Source: Alphaproteobacteria bacterium UBA3307 (GTDB lineage: Bacteria > Pseudomonadota > Alphaproteobacteria > RF32 > CAG-239). Taken from it: a DNA stretch of 15,663 bases. The stretch lies in NCBI GenBank assembly GCA_002361365.1, contig DEST01000030.1, forward strand, positions 1-15,663. Reading direction: 5' to 3'. Shown here piece after piece: positions 1 through 7,901 of the stretch. The translations under genes were made by a program, and so were the position numbers. How positions within the stretch are numbered: the stretch's first letter is position 1; every line of letters starts with the position of its first letter. The notes below the pieces were generated by a model. It did no database searches, was not told the origin of the DNA, and worked only from the letters and a program-made list of their open reading frames with translations.

Positions 1-42
1 CCGCCAGCGTTCGTTCTGAGCCAGGATCAAACTCTCATGTTA
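1..42 (-). rRNA. rrs: 16S ribosomal RNA, 5' end only (partial)
   Basis: Read on the minus strand, positions 42 down to 1 give the conserved 5' end of bacterial 16S rRNA: AGAGTTTGATCCTGGCTCAG lies at 35-16 and is followed by AACGAACGCTGGCGG. The mature 5' end is placed at about 42 by aligning the AGAGTTTGATC motif with its position (base 8) in the E. coli molecule. The rest of the gene lies to the left of the window. The AACGAACGCTGGCGG continuation is typical of Alphaproteobacteria, but 42 bases cannot fix the order. Confidence 0.97.
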
Positions 43-313
43 ATTGATGATTGTTCCATCCTGTCTATTATTCTACTCATAAAGAATTTTCTTGGTTCCT
101 TTATCTCGATATACTAGACTTTATATCTTCGCGATATACCGTCCGCATATCCTCTTTTTTCACTATATTCACGATGTCTTATAACTTTCGGCGCGGCTTC
201 GCACTCACTCTCTTGACAACTCATTGCCAACTTGAGAACATCATCACTTAAAAGCTCCGCTCTCGTGCTTCCGCAACCGCCCTTCCGCTCAATCTTGCCA
301 TCTCGCGGCCGGT
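43..313 (-). other. rRNA operon leader (transcribed spacer upstream of 16S)
   Basis: This stretch lies between the predicted rRNA start site and the 16S 5' end and should be transcribed leftward as the precursor leader. No protein gene is convincing here; the 66-codon plus-strand reading frame at 51-251 has no ribosome binding site and lies antisense to the leader. On the minus strand TGTTCTCAAG at 240-231 weakly resembles the start of a boxA antitermination element, but the match is not strong. The GC-richer block at about 255-320 contrasts with the AT-rich DNA upstream of it. Confidence 0.7.
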
Positions 314-320
314 GATTGGT

Positions 321-349
321 CTTATATGATATTCATTCTCTCTTGTCAA
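321..349 (-). promoter_or_regulatory. rRNA operon promoter, sigma70-type
   Basis: On the minus strand a perfect -35 box TTGACA (349-344) is followed after exactly 17 bases by a -10 box TATAAG (326-321). Transcription should start near 314 and run leftward into the 16S gene. Directly upstream (about 350-395) are long A-runs on the minus strand, which resemble an UP element, as expected for a strong rRNA promoter. The boxes are read from sequence; the start site is inferred. Confidence 0.85.
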
Positions 350-594
350 CACATTTTTTCATTTTTTTTTGATTTTTTTTGAATATTTATTTTAATCTAT
401 TGTTTTTACTCAATTATTTAATTGAAAAAATTTATATAGCAATTATCTGTTTATACTTAATGCAATCAGATTATTTTCTCGATGTTCTACTAATCCGTAA
501 AGCTTTATTTTATAAAAAGTATCAAAAATCAGAAAGTTAAGTATTTTTTAATTATTTTTCGGCAAGATTCGTCTTAGATTCGGAGGCTTAAAAT
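350..594. other. AT-rich divergent intergenic region
   Basis: About 245 bases of very AT-rich DNA separate the leftward rRNA promoter from the rightward hydrolase gene. The T-runs at 355-380 probably act as the UP element of the rRNA promoter. An exact 7-base inverted repeat, TCAATTA-TT-TAATTGA, sits at 410-425. It could be a small operator or simply reflect composition. No well-spaced -35/-10 pair for the gene at 595 stands out, although TATACT at 452-457 could serve as a -10. I see no RNA gene and no coding region. Confidence 0.6.
410..425. repeat. 7-bp inverted repeat in the divergent spacer
   Basis: TCAATTA and TAATTGA flank a two-base loop. The arms are perfect complements made almost wholly of A and T. 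The site lies between the rRNA promoter and the hydrolase gene, where a regulator could bind. The local composition makes a chance match plausible. Confidence 0.35.
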
Positions 595-1515
595 ATGAAG
601 TTTACATTTTTTACATTTGGCGGCAATTTTATGTGGGAAGACATTTTTAATTACCAAGACTGGGTAATTCAGCGCAATATCTTTACACAGCGTTGCAGAC
701 TTCTGGATCCGTTGAATATTCGTCGCCATTCTGGTTCGTTTGAACAATGCAAAGAAACACTTTTAAAATATATAGAGGCTTACGAGCTTGATGACTTGTT
801 TGATGATACAGTTATCATTCTACACGGATTCGCCAGCAACAAGCGCTCTGTTAAATATATTGCCGAATCCTTGAAATCATTAAAAATGAATGTTATAGCC
901 ATCGGATATCCTTCTTTACGACGAGGCACATCATACCACGCGACGATGCTCTCTCTGTTTTTACAAAATATTGAAATAAAAGGAAAATTATACATAATAA
1001 ATGTTGGTTCAAGCTGTTTAATTACACGCAAATTACTGAACCGCAGCAACAATTACCGACACTATAATATTGCACGCGTACTTGACATCAATCCGCTTAA
1101 TTCCGGTAGTGATTTAACCGAATTATTGGCTAAAATTTCGTTTTTTCGGTTTATATTCGGACCGATGCTTGAGGATATTTCAACCCCAAAAGCCGCCTCT
1201 GTTGCACGATTGCCATATGACATTGAACACGGTATTATATTTGCTCCGCTTTCCGCACACGACATTGCTAAAAAATTTTTATCGCATTTTGAAAGCGTTT
1301 CTTTTACGACTCCGCCCAGCGAAGAATCGTATGCTCAAACTATAAAAACAATAGAAAACAGCTACTTGCAACCGCTTAAAAGCATAGAATTGCTACAGGC
1401 GTGTCGTGATTATATCCAATTTGGTAAATTTCCCAACAAAAATGTTACGCCTAACAAATCACTGTCTTCAAAACTGAGTCCAAAGAAAACACAGTCTGCA
1501 GACAAAACTAAATAA
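595..1515 (+). CDS. Degenerate alpha/beta-hydrolase (lipase-like) protein
   Basis: This 306-residue protein has no signal peptide. Residues 72-200 follow the pattern of a family of small lipase-like alpha/beta-hydrolases: the oxyanion-side motif LHGFA (76-80), a YPS turn at 105-107 where the family has its YPStrr segment, a strand leading to the nucleophile elbow (134-143), and NPLNSGSDL...FGP (166-190) matching the family's PPNxGSxxxD...GP block. The elbow reads GSSCL (138-142) instead of GHSxGG: the putative nucleophile Ser140 remains but the following glycine is Leu, and I see no clear acid/His pair near the C-terminus. It may therefore have weak activity or be a pseudoenzyme. The ATG at 595 is supported by CGGAGG at 581-586. 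It reads away from the rRNA operon and ends 90 bases before the VirB6-like cluster. Any link to secretion is only by position. Confidence 0.7.
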   Translation: MKFTFFTFGGNFMWEDIFNYQDWVIQRNIFTQRCRLLDPLNIRRHSGSFEQCKETLLKYIEAYELDDLFDDTVIILHGFASNKRSVKYIAESLKSLKMNVIAIGYPSLRRGTSYHATMLSLFLQNIEIKGKLYIINVGSSCLITRKLLNRSNNYRHYNIARVLDINPLNSGSDLTELLAKISFFRFIFGPMLEDISTPKAASVARLPYDIEHGIIFAPLSAHDIAKKFLSHFESVSFTTPPSEESYAQTIKTIENSYLQPLKSIELLQACRDYIQFGKFPNKNVTPNKSLSSKLSPKKTQSADKTK

Positions 1516-1548
1516 TTACAAAAATTTAACAAATCTGTCATATAATAT

Positions 1549-1578
1549 TTGAAAAAATTGTGTTATACTGCGTATTAT
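1549..1578 (+). promoter_or_regulatory. Candidate promoter for the VirB6-like cluster
   Basis: TTGAAA (1549-1554) and TATTAT (1573-1578) are separated by 18 bases, just upstream of the first VirB6-like start at 1606. A second -10-like hexamer, TATACT (1564-1569), lies between them, as does a TATAAT at 1541-1546 without a matching -35. The AT-rich composition makes such matches easy, so this is a candidate only. No hairpin terminator is visible after the hydrolase gene, so read-through from it is also possible. Confidence 0.35.
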
Positions 1579-1605
1579 GAGCAGTGTATAAATAAGGATT
1601 TTGCA

Positions 1606-3147
1606 ATGAACTTTAGGCAGTTGTTTTATCTGATATTTTTATTCTTCCTAACATTTGTAATGTTGCGGATTCCTTTTGCTTCTGCCGAAGAACCGGCAAA
1701 TCAGCCTTCTACCGAAAATTGTATGAATGATAACGGGCAGTATACTTGCGTCAATAATTCGACACCGGCTGAAGAGTATATTGATGGCTCAACCTGCAAA
1801 ACCGTTACCGGATATCAGGCAGAATTGACAGATAAATGCTTTACTTGTGATTTGTTTGCCACCATTTTACGAGCGGCGCAAGATGTTGCCAAAGGCTCTT
1901 TTGGAACTATAAGTCAAGATTTAATTAAACTTCTCGGGTTGGCTTTATTGATATTTATCGGCTACCAAACTCTAATCACTATTGCTTCACCGGAAGCTCA
2001 AAAAATCAGCAAGTACCTTACAACTCTTTTATTACAAGGTTTTAAGGTTGCGCTTGCTGTTTTGATTTTACAAAATCCGCAATTTTTATATGACAAAGCA
2101 CTTAAACCTATTTTAATGGGAAGCGTTGAATTTTCAATGTCGATGTGCGGTTCTTACTGCTCCGGAGCTCAGGCCAAGGGTGCGCAATATGCCTCACATT
2201 TTGATCAATCAAACGAATATTTGGATGCAAAAATAATGCAAGATTTAACCGGAGCTTCTGACTTATTCAGCGAACAAGCAGCATTGGTACCGGCTGTCGG
2301 TCGCGCATTGATATGTCGTTCGTTTGATAATTTACCATGGTATCACTTAGGATTCGTACCACGCCTTACTATGTTTGTGGAAGGTTGCATACTATACATT
2401 TTCGGCTTGCTGATATGGCTTGCCGTAGGATTCTATTTACTTGACTGTGCGGTTTCACTAGGATTCACCTGTGCGCTTATGAGTTTCTTTGTTGCCTGTT
2501 GGCCGTTCAAACAAACCAGCAATTATACTAAAGTCGGGTGGAATATGTTTTTGAACGTATTTTTTAGCTTTATGACGATGAGTGTCATAATGACCGCTAT
2601 TGCCGGAATTGCCACTCAATCGCTTTCCGGCGGTATGCCTATGGATGACTTTTTAAAATTGGTTAACGGAGACAATGTTGAAACACTTGATAAGGTTATG
2701 GATATTGCAGGTTTATCCGTCTTGATGATTGTGGCTTGTGCTATGATGTGTTTAAAGCTAACTAAAGAAGCAGACAGATTAGCCAATAAATTTGCCGGCG
2801 GCGTACAATCTTCAGTCGGGGCGCAAATCGGCGGAATGGTTACCAGCACCGCCACCAATCTGGCAATCGGCAAAAATGCCCTAAAAAAAGGACAAGATGG
2901 AAAGCGCCATCTTGGAGGGGCTGCCGGTCTTCTTTGGAAAGGCTCAAAATCTGCTGTCGGTTCGGCGGCCGAACATTCCGGTCTCAAAGGTTGGGCCTCT
3001 GCTAAAAAAACCGCAATCAAAAATAAAGCTCAAAACACAATCGGTAAGTTAGGTATAGGAGCTAAGGCTAATATGGCAGACAAAGGACGTGATGCAAATG
3101 CCAATGAGAATCGCGAAATAACCAACAGTTTTAAACCTGATAATTGA
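1606..3147 (+). CDS. VirB6/TrbL-like T4SS inner-membrane protein 1
   Basis: This 513-residue protein belongs to the VirB6/TrbL type. A signal peptide covers residues 1-27 (hydrophobic core, then ASA). A periplasmic N-terminal part contains the CFTC motif (Cys78, Cys81), followed by membrane segments at about 107-127 and 138-156. A periplasmic loop with further cysteines ends in ALIC (Cys237). A second membrane block spans about 257-335 with Asp280 and a CWPF motif at 298-301, and another segment lies near 366-384. The tail (390-513) is rich in Gly, Ala and Lys and probably cytoplasmic. VirB6 forms the inner-membrane channel of T4SS. I chose ATG 1606 over an upstream TTG at 1549 because AAGGA (1594-1598) is well spaced and the signal peptide begins there. 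The next gene starts 14 bases downstream. Confidence 0.8.
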   Translation: MNFRQLFYLIFLFFLTFVMLRIPFASAEEPANQPSTENCMNDNGQYTCVNNSTPAEEYIDGSTCKTVTGYQAELTDKCFTCDLFATILRAAQDVAKGSFGTISQDLIKLLGLALLIFIGYQTLITIASPEAQKISKYLTTLLLQGFKVALAVLILQNPQFLYDKALKPILMGSVEFSMSMCGSYCSGAQAKGAQYASHFDQSNEYLDAKIMQDLTGASDLFSEQAALVPAVGRALICRSFDNLPWYHLGFVPRLTMFVEGCILYIFGLLIWLAVGFYLLDCAVSLGFTCALMSFFVACWPFKQTSNYTKVGWNMFLNVFFSFMTMSVIMTAIAGIATQSLSGGMPMDDFLKLVNGDNVETLDKVMDIAGLSVLMIVACAMMCLKLTKEADRLANKFAGGVQSSVGAQIGGMVTSTATNLAIGKNALKKGQDGKRHLGGAAGLLWKGSKSAVGSAAEHSGLKGWASAKKTAIKNKAQNTIGKLGIGAKANMADKGRDANANENREITNSFKPDN

Positions 3148-3161
3148 GAAAGGAGCAAAAG

Positions 3162-3377
3162 ATGAAAAAGGCATTGATAACATTATTTCTCTTAATCCTG
3201 ATTTTCATTTTTTTGAATTCCGGTTTACTCAATATTATAAAAACATCGGCTTTTCATTATACTGCTCTGGGAATACTTATTCTGGTTATTGCCGCTGCCG
3301 GTCTGATTATCGGTTTCAAACCGCAAACAACCGATTCGCATGCCGCATTGCACAAGGAGAATATTGATGAAAATTAA
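3162..3377 (+). CDS. Small two-helix membrane protein of unknown function
   Basis: This 71-residue protein is little more than two hydrophobic helices (about residues 3-25 and 33-54) and a short polar C-terminus. I do not recognise its family. The start at 3162 follows AAAGGAG (3149-3155) at good spacing. An in-frame TTG at 3144 lacks such a site and overlaps the previous stop. Its end overlaps the start of the next VirB6-like gene by 11 bases, which points to translational coupling and production with the cluster. Two helices in a short protein recall VirB2 pilins or VirB3, but it lacks the long cleavable signal peptide of VirB2, and VirB3 is normally larger. Both remain guesses. Confidence 0.7.
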   Translation: MKKALITLFLLILIFIFLNSGLLNIIKTSAFHYTALGILILVIAAAGLIIGFKPQTTDSHAALHKENIDEN

Positions 3378-5256
3378 ATTGCGAAATTTATTCTTCATTT
3401 TTATGATGTGCCTGTGTTTTGCTGCGCATAATGCCTTAGCGCAAACTTCCAATTGCACTCCGGAACAAATAGATGATGCTCGCAAAGCCTTACAATCACA
3501 AGCCAAAACTGCTTGTGCCAAAACAACAGATACGGCGGCGGCATATAATTCTGCCGCGGGCGACTTTATAAACAATTGTGATTCGTCTTTGTCTGCTCAG
3601 CCGATTTTGCCTTCTAAAGACATTTTAAATCTTGCCTCTCAAGCCGGAGCCGATATCAACAATCCGGATATGTATCAATACCGCGGTATTCAGTGGGGAA
3701 AAGCACAAATAGACGACAACAATAAAGAATGTAAAAACAAGCTCAACAATATAGGTCCTTTACTCAACAATTTTGAAGACGCCATAAAACAATGTGAAAG
3801 TGCCTTAAACAACACTTCAGACAACAGCCTTTCTCAATGCACCTGCAATGAAGAAGGACGCGACCCCAATTGCCATACAGTTGACCCGAACACTGAAGAA
3901 GTTGAAGGCCAGACAGGTATGTGCAAACCCATCACTGCCTATGTGAATATGCTAAATCGTTGTCCTTTGTGCCATATTTTTGAAGTAATATTAAACACCA
4001 ACGCCGACGTTGCACATATTGCGTGGGAAATTGCCGCGGCACCTCTCAGCAAAATGGTTGGTTTGTTTTTCTTGGTTTTACTCGCCGTAGAGGTATTGAA
4101 AGCCGTATCGTCAGTCGGTGTATTCAAGCCAAGCGCACTGATTAAAAATGTGCTTGTTTTATGCTTAAAATTCGGTATAACAATCGGCTTATTAAGTAAT
4201 TCGACATACATATATCATATGTTCATTTCTCCCGTGATACAAGGCGGATTGGATATGGGATTGGAGTTAGCAAAATCCGGCGGCGGCACCGGTGTCACTT
4301 GCAACGGCGAACTTGGCTCAATCAGCTCGCAAGAATTTGCCCCTGAGCTGTTTAATAGTATAATGTGCACTATTCGTGCCTTTACGGAAACCGCCTCAAC
4401 AATGCCGGCTGTCGGTATGGGAATGATTTGCCATTCCATAACTATGTTCAGCGGCAAATTATTGCTTTGCGGCTTGATTATGCTGTTTTTCGGAGTTTTA
4501 ATTTGGTTGGCTTTTTCATTTTATTTGATAGATGCTACGGTCCAGCTTGGTATGCTTGGAGCATTAGTTCCGCTGTTGATAGCTTGTTGGCCGATTAAGA
4601 TGACGCAGCAATATACCTCCAAAGGCATCAGAATGCTGATGAACTCGTTTTTTGTATATGCATTAGCCGGAGTTTTAATGCTGTTGGCTTCAAAGATTAT
4701 GCAAGCAGCACTCAATCCGCCGAGCGGAGCGACTCTCGATTCACTGATTGCCGCCATCAACGCCAATGACGGAGAAAAATTGAAAAATATAACTTCTCTT
4801 GAAGGAATGAATATTTTGATGTTGGTGGCGTGCGGTATTTTTGCTATGAAACTTATCGGCAATATTGAGGGTATAGCCAGTCAATTTTCTTCCGGTTCCG
4901 GTATGAAAGCCGGTGCCAAATTAGGCGGTCTGGCGGCCTCTGCTGCCGTCAGCGGAGCTAAAGGCTCTTGGAACCTTGCCGGAAAACCGGCAGCTCAAGC
5001 TGTTGGTAATCGCATAAAGCAATCAGCACCGATACAAACTGCTATTAAGGCTCGTGACGGTGTTAAAAAAGCGTGGGGAGCAGGTTGGTCTAAAGCCGGT
5101 CGTGCCGTCGGACTTGGTAAATATCAAAACAAAAATGCCGGTACCGGTGTAAAACCGCAAGGTTCTAATCAAGAACAGAATCGGCCGATAACACCGCAAC
5201 CATTGCCAAATCAGCCGGAACCGCAAGCAACTCCGCCGGAACCGTCTACCGAATAA
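3367..5256 (+). CDS. VirB6/TrbL-like T4SS inner-membrane protein 2
   Basis: This 629-residue protein has the same plan as its upstream neighbour but a longer periplasmic N-terminus. A signal peptide (1-25, ending ALA) is followed by about 170 residues rich in Cys, Asn and Gln. Then come the CPLC motif (Cys199, Cys202), membrane segments at about 227-248 and 260-278, and a loop with a Gly-rich stretch and the conserved GMIC (Cys355). A membrane block runs over about 364-445 with Asp389 and CWPI (407-410), and a further helix sits at 481-500. The tail is Gly/Ala/Lys-rich and ends in a Pro/Gln-rich segment (from about 603). The start at 3367 follows AAGGAG (3354-3359); a longer reading frame from 3340 has no such site and would precede the signal peptide. 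Family assignment rests on topology and motifs shared across the cluster. The role in a secretion channel is inferred. Confidence 0.8.
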   Translation: MKIKLRNLFFIFMMCLCFAAHNALAQTSNCTPEQIDDARKALQSQAKTACAKTTDTAAAYNSAAGDFINNCDSSLSAQPILPSKDILNLASQAGADINNPDMYQYRGIQWGKAQIDDNNKECKNKLNNIGPLLNNFEDAIKQCESALNNTSDNSLSQCTCNEEGRDPNCHTVDPNTEEVEGQTGMCKPITAYVNMLNRCPLCHIFEVILNTNADVAHIAWEIAAAPLSKMVGLFFLVLLAVEVLKAVSSVGVFKPSALIKNVLVLCLKFGITIGLLSNSTYIYHMFISPVIQGGLDMGLELAKSGGGTGVTCNGELGSISSQEFAPELFNSIMCTIRAFTETASTMPAVGMGMICHSITMFSGKLLLCGLIMLFFGVLIWLAFSFYLIDATVQLGMLGALVPLLIACWPIKMTQQYTSKGIRMLMNSFFVYALAGVLMLLASKIMQAALNPPSGATLDSLIAAINANDGEKLKNITSLEGMNILMLVACGIFAMKLIGNIEGIASQFSSGSGMKAGAKLGGLAASAAVSGAKGSWNLAGKPAAQAVGNRIKQSAPIQTAIKARDGVKKAWGAGWSKAGRAVGLGKYQNKNAGTGVKPQGSNQEQNRPITPQPLPNQPEPQATPPEPSTE

Positions 5257-5269
5257 AACCACAACATAC

Positions 5270-5298
5270 TTGTAAAAAGGATAAAAAAACGCTAAAAT
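5270..5298 (+). promoter_or_regulatory. Candidate internal promoter before VirB6-like 3
   Basis: TTGTAA (5270-5275) and TAAAAT (5293-5298) are spaced by 17 bases in the 67-base gap before the gene at 5324. This is the widest gap inside the cluster, where other genes overlap or are separated by 20 bases or less. A secondary promoter could adjust the level of the downstream genes. The hexamers are imperfect. Confidence 0.3.
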
Positions 5299-5323
5299 AA
5301 GCACTGTAACGATAGGACTCAAA

Positions 5324-6757
5324 ATGAAACACTGGACAGACATAAATATCTGGAGAATACTGAAAATATTATGCATTGTATTTTGTATGATATTTATGCT
5401 TGCGGCGTGCGGTTCAGACTCCGATGAGGCAACTCTCGGTCCGGGAGACGATAAAGCGCAAACCATTGAAGCGCAACGCGATTGCATTCAGGCCAGCTTA
5501 CTCAATACTATGTACGGCGGACTTGGCAAAATGGCCGCCAATGTGTATAACGAGCTGACTTCGGAAGATTTGCTTTCTTTATTGATTTTAGTATTTTCGA
5601 TTTGGATGGCGTACCAAATTTTGCGCCACGTTTCCGCTACTGTTCCGGAATCTTTGGGTGAGTTTTGGACCAAAGTTTTGCAAAAGGCCACTTTGTGTGC
5701 GGCTTGCGGGATTTTAGCTTCTTCCACCGACAATATATACTACACGGTCAATACCTTTGTTTTGCCGGTTTATCTGACTTTGCTTGAATTTGCCTCTACC
5801 GTTTTGCAACTTTTAGGTAATCAACCCGGCGCTAATACTACGGAAATTGTTATTACCGGCGATGTTGCCACCGATATCGGCGGCACTCTGACTGAACCGA
5901 TAACGCACAAAATGTCGGATTCCGGATGTATTTTAGCCAGCACCGGCAACATCAAATGGAGCGGAGAAGAATTTCCGCCGGAACCGGCAAATATGATGGG
6001 CTGTATGGCTTGTGCCATCAGCGACCGTTTAAATGTCGGCTATTCCATTTCTATGCTGATGATGAAATCAGGTAATATATTCGCATTTATAGTTGCAATT
6101 TTCCTCTTTTTATCTTTCACCATTGTCAAATGGGGATTTGCCTTATATTTGATAGACAGCATTTTCCGCTTTACGATGATGATTGTTATGATGCCGTTTT
6201 TAATACTGTTTTTCCCGTTTGAGCAAACTCGTAAATGGACAACCGTCGGTTTTCAGGTAATATTAAATTCAGCCGCAATTCTACTATGCTTGGCGATGCT
6301 TATCGGTATGACGGTTTATGCTATGGAAAGTATGTTCAATAATCCTGATATCGGCGATTTTGGCAGTAAAAACACATATGAAAACTTCAACCTGATTTCG
6401 CTTTCTCTGGTGTTTATGGGATTTGTGGTTATTAAAGCTGCCGGCTTAGCCGTGAGCCTATCCGAAAGCATCACCGGCGGAGGCGGAGAGGCTCGCGCCA
6501 ACAAAAACGCAACTGCCATACTTGGTACTTTGGGGAACGGACTGTTGCTTTTAGCCTCAATGGGGGCAAGCAGTGTTTTACAAGCCGCGGCAGCACACTC
6601 TAAACGCGTTCGTACCATGATAGAAAAGGTACAAAAAGCTCAGGCCAAAGTTAATCAGGTCAAACAACGTATGAATCAACTTGCCGGTCGGGAAAAACAA
6701 AATCAAAACAATGCACCGGCCGCAGAAGGCGCGGCAGAAGCAGGAGGAGAAGAATGA
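5324..6757 (+). CDS. VirB6/TrbL-like protein 3, predicted lipoprotein
   Basis: This 477-residue protein has an N-terminal hydrophobic stretch ending in a lipobox, LAAC (26-29), followed by Gly-Ser-Asp. This is a typical lipoprotein signal with Cys29 as the lipidated residue. Membrane segments follow at about 83-100, 123-150, 250-295 and 308-335. The signature shared with its paralogues appears as YLIDS (Asp278) and FFPFEQT (296-302). The periplasmic loop contains GCMAC (226-230), matching the conserved loop cysteine. The N-terminal CxxC found in the paralogues is absent; one Cys (54) lies near that place. The C-terminal part (about 430-465) is rich in Lys, Gln and Ala and probably forms a coiled coil, ending in an acidic Ala/Gly tail. 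AGGA at 5314-5317 precedes the start. Its stop overlaps the next start in ATGA. Confidence 0.78.
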   Translation: MKHWTDINIWRILKILCIVFCMIFMLAACGSDSDEATLGPGDDKAQTIEAQRDCIQASLLNTMYGGLGKMAANVYNELTSEDLLSLLILVFSIWMAYQILRHVSATVPESLGEFWTKVLQKATLCAACGILASSTDNIYYTVNTFVLPVYLTLLEFASTVLQLLGNQPGANTTEIVITGDVATDIGGTLTEPITHKMSDSGCILASTGNIKWSGEEFPPEPANMMGCMACAISDRLNVGYSISMLMMKSGNIFAFIVAIFLFLSFTIVKWGFALYLIDSIFRFTMMIVMMPFLILFFPFEQTRKWTTVGFQVILNSAAILLCLAMLIGMTVYAMESMFNNPDIGDFGSKNTYENFNLISLSLVFMGFVVIKAAGLAVSLSESITGGGGEARANKNATAILGTLGNGLLLLASMGASSVLQAAAAHSKRVRTMIEKVQKAQAKVNQVKQRMNQLAGREKQNQNNAPAAEGAAEAGGEE

Positions 6758-7881
6758 TGTTGAAAAAAATTCTCACATTTTTCACACTTTGCACTGCTTT
6801 TGTTCCGCTATTGATACCGGAGCCGGGTTTGGCTGCGTCATCAGATTTTATTCAGCTCCGCATTGCCGCCACCATTGCGATGGAAACCAGCGGACGCAAC
6901 AATAATACCAACAGATCTCCGGAGCGGTTGGTTGCCGCGGTTATTAAAACCCGATACGATAATCAAAAAAGAAAATATGCCGTAACTTGGGCCGATATAT
7001 TATACGGAAATAACGAATTTGAAAACTCGCGCAGTTTAGCCAACAAAACTTCCGAAGAGCTTATGGCTTGGGGCAGAAGCCGTGCCGGTGCAAACTGGAA
7101 CAAATGTCTGGAAGCGGCAAGAGATGCAATGAACGGTTCTATTCTCAATAAAGTAAATCTGGGAGGAGCTAACAGTTTTAACACTTCACATAACAAAGGC
7201 AATAAAGCCGGCACAGTCAGCGATACATTATTCAAAGATACTATCGGACACCGCTTTTATTGGCAACAATTAGGACAATTTAATAAATACAGCAACTATG
7301 TGTACTATGACGAAAACGAGCCTTCTACCGGCAAGGCTGTCGGTAAAAATGCCAGCACCAGTGCCGGCGTAACCAATCTGCCTTCAGGCAGTGGCTCGGG
7401 CGGAGGCAGTGGCTCAGGCGGTTCTTCTCCGGCCAAACGCGACAAGCCTAATGGCTACGACAACCGCGAACTTTGTGCCTTTGATGCTATGTCTAAGCTC
7501 TATCTGGATACCGGTAAAGAAGAAAACAAAGCCTGTTGGTATTGTAATGTGGTTGTTATTTTAACCAACGCATATTTAAGCGCGGCCGCCGGTGCTTTGC
7601 CGAGTGCCATTGCTTTAGGTGAACTGATTCTGAAACTCGGCTTTATGGTCTGGCTGGCGTATTATATTTTGCAACAAGTCAGCTCTTTTAACCCGATTAC
7701 CCCAAGTAAACTCATACAAGAAATTTTGACTATGGGTTTCAAAGTGTCCCTAGCCTATTTAGGCGTAAAATATGCGGATTCGGTAATTGTTGAATATTAT
7801 GTCAATCCAATAGGCGGAATCGGTATGGACTATGGTGTAGCCCTGTTTGATAAACTCTATCCGGCAAACGCTATTCAATGA
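6754..7881 (+). CDS. SleB-like cell-wall hydrolase fused to the N-terminal half of a VirB6-like domain
   Basis: This 375-residue protein starts with a signal peptide (1-28). Residues 33-180 fit the SleB/CwlJ-type cell-wall hydrolase pattern (Hydrolase_2): METSG with Glu44 in the catalytic-glutamate position, a central helix region, GANSF (138-142) and IGHRFY (164-169). The enzyme would cut peptidoglycan in the periplasm. A Gly/Ser linker (211-225) leads to the motif CWYC (261-264) and two membrane helices (about 283-308 and 322-342), which match the first half of the VirB6-like domain in neighbouring genes. The protein then stops at residue 375 in the periplasmic loop, and the other half is the next gene. 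AGGAGG (6742-6747) lies six bases upstream; a second ATG at 6757 is a possible alternative start. I am confident of the fusion and fairly confident of the hydrolase family. Confidence 0.75.
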   Translation: MMLKKILTFFTLCTAFVPLLIPEPGLAASSDFIQLRIAATIAMETSGRNNNTNRSPERLVAAVIKTRYDNQKRKYAVTWADILYGNNEFENSRSLANKTSEELMAWGRSRAGANWNKCLEAARDAMNGSILNKVNLGGANSFNTSHNKGNKAGTVSDTLFKDTIGHRFYWQQLGQFNKYSNYVYYDENEPSTGKAVGKNASTSAGVTNLPSGSGSGGGSGSGGSSPAKRDKPNGYDNRELCAFDAMSKLYLDTGKEENKACWYCNVVVILTNAYLSAAAGALPSAIALGELILKLGFMVWLAYYILQQVSSFNPITPSKLIQEILTMGFKVSLAYLGVKYADSVIVEYYVNPIGGIGMDYGVALFDKLYPANAIQ

Positions 7882-7901
7882 AGGAACAAGGAGATACTAT
7901 A

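Noticed and set aside
51..251. 66-codon open frame on the plus strand inside the rRNA leader
   Set aside because: No ribosome binding site, no recognisable protein features, and it lies antisense to a stretch that is clearly the transcribed rRNA leader.
5023..5487. 154-codon minus-strand open frame across a gene boundary
   Set aside because: It is the complement of the well-supported tail of VirB6-like 2 and the lipoprotein signal of VirB6-like 3, and has no independent support.
7387..7425. Gly/Ser-coding repeat as a minisatellite or recombination site
   Set aside because: The GGC/AGT/TCA-rich stretch encodes a flexible linker and codons vary; it is short and low in complexity without exact unit repeats.
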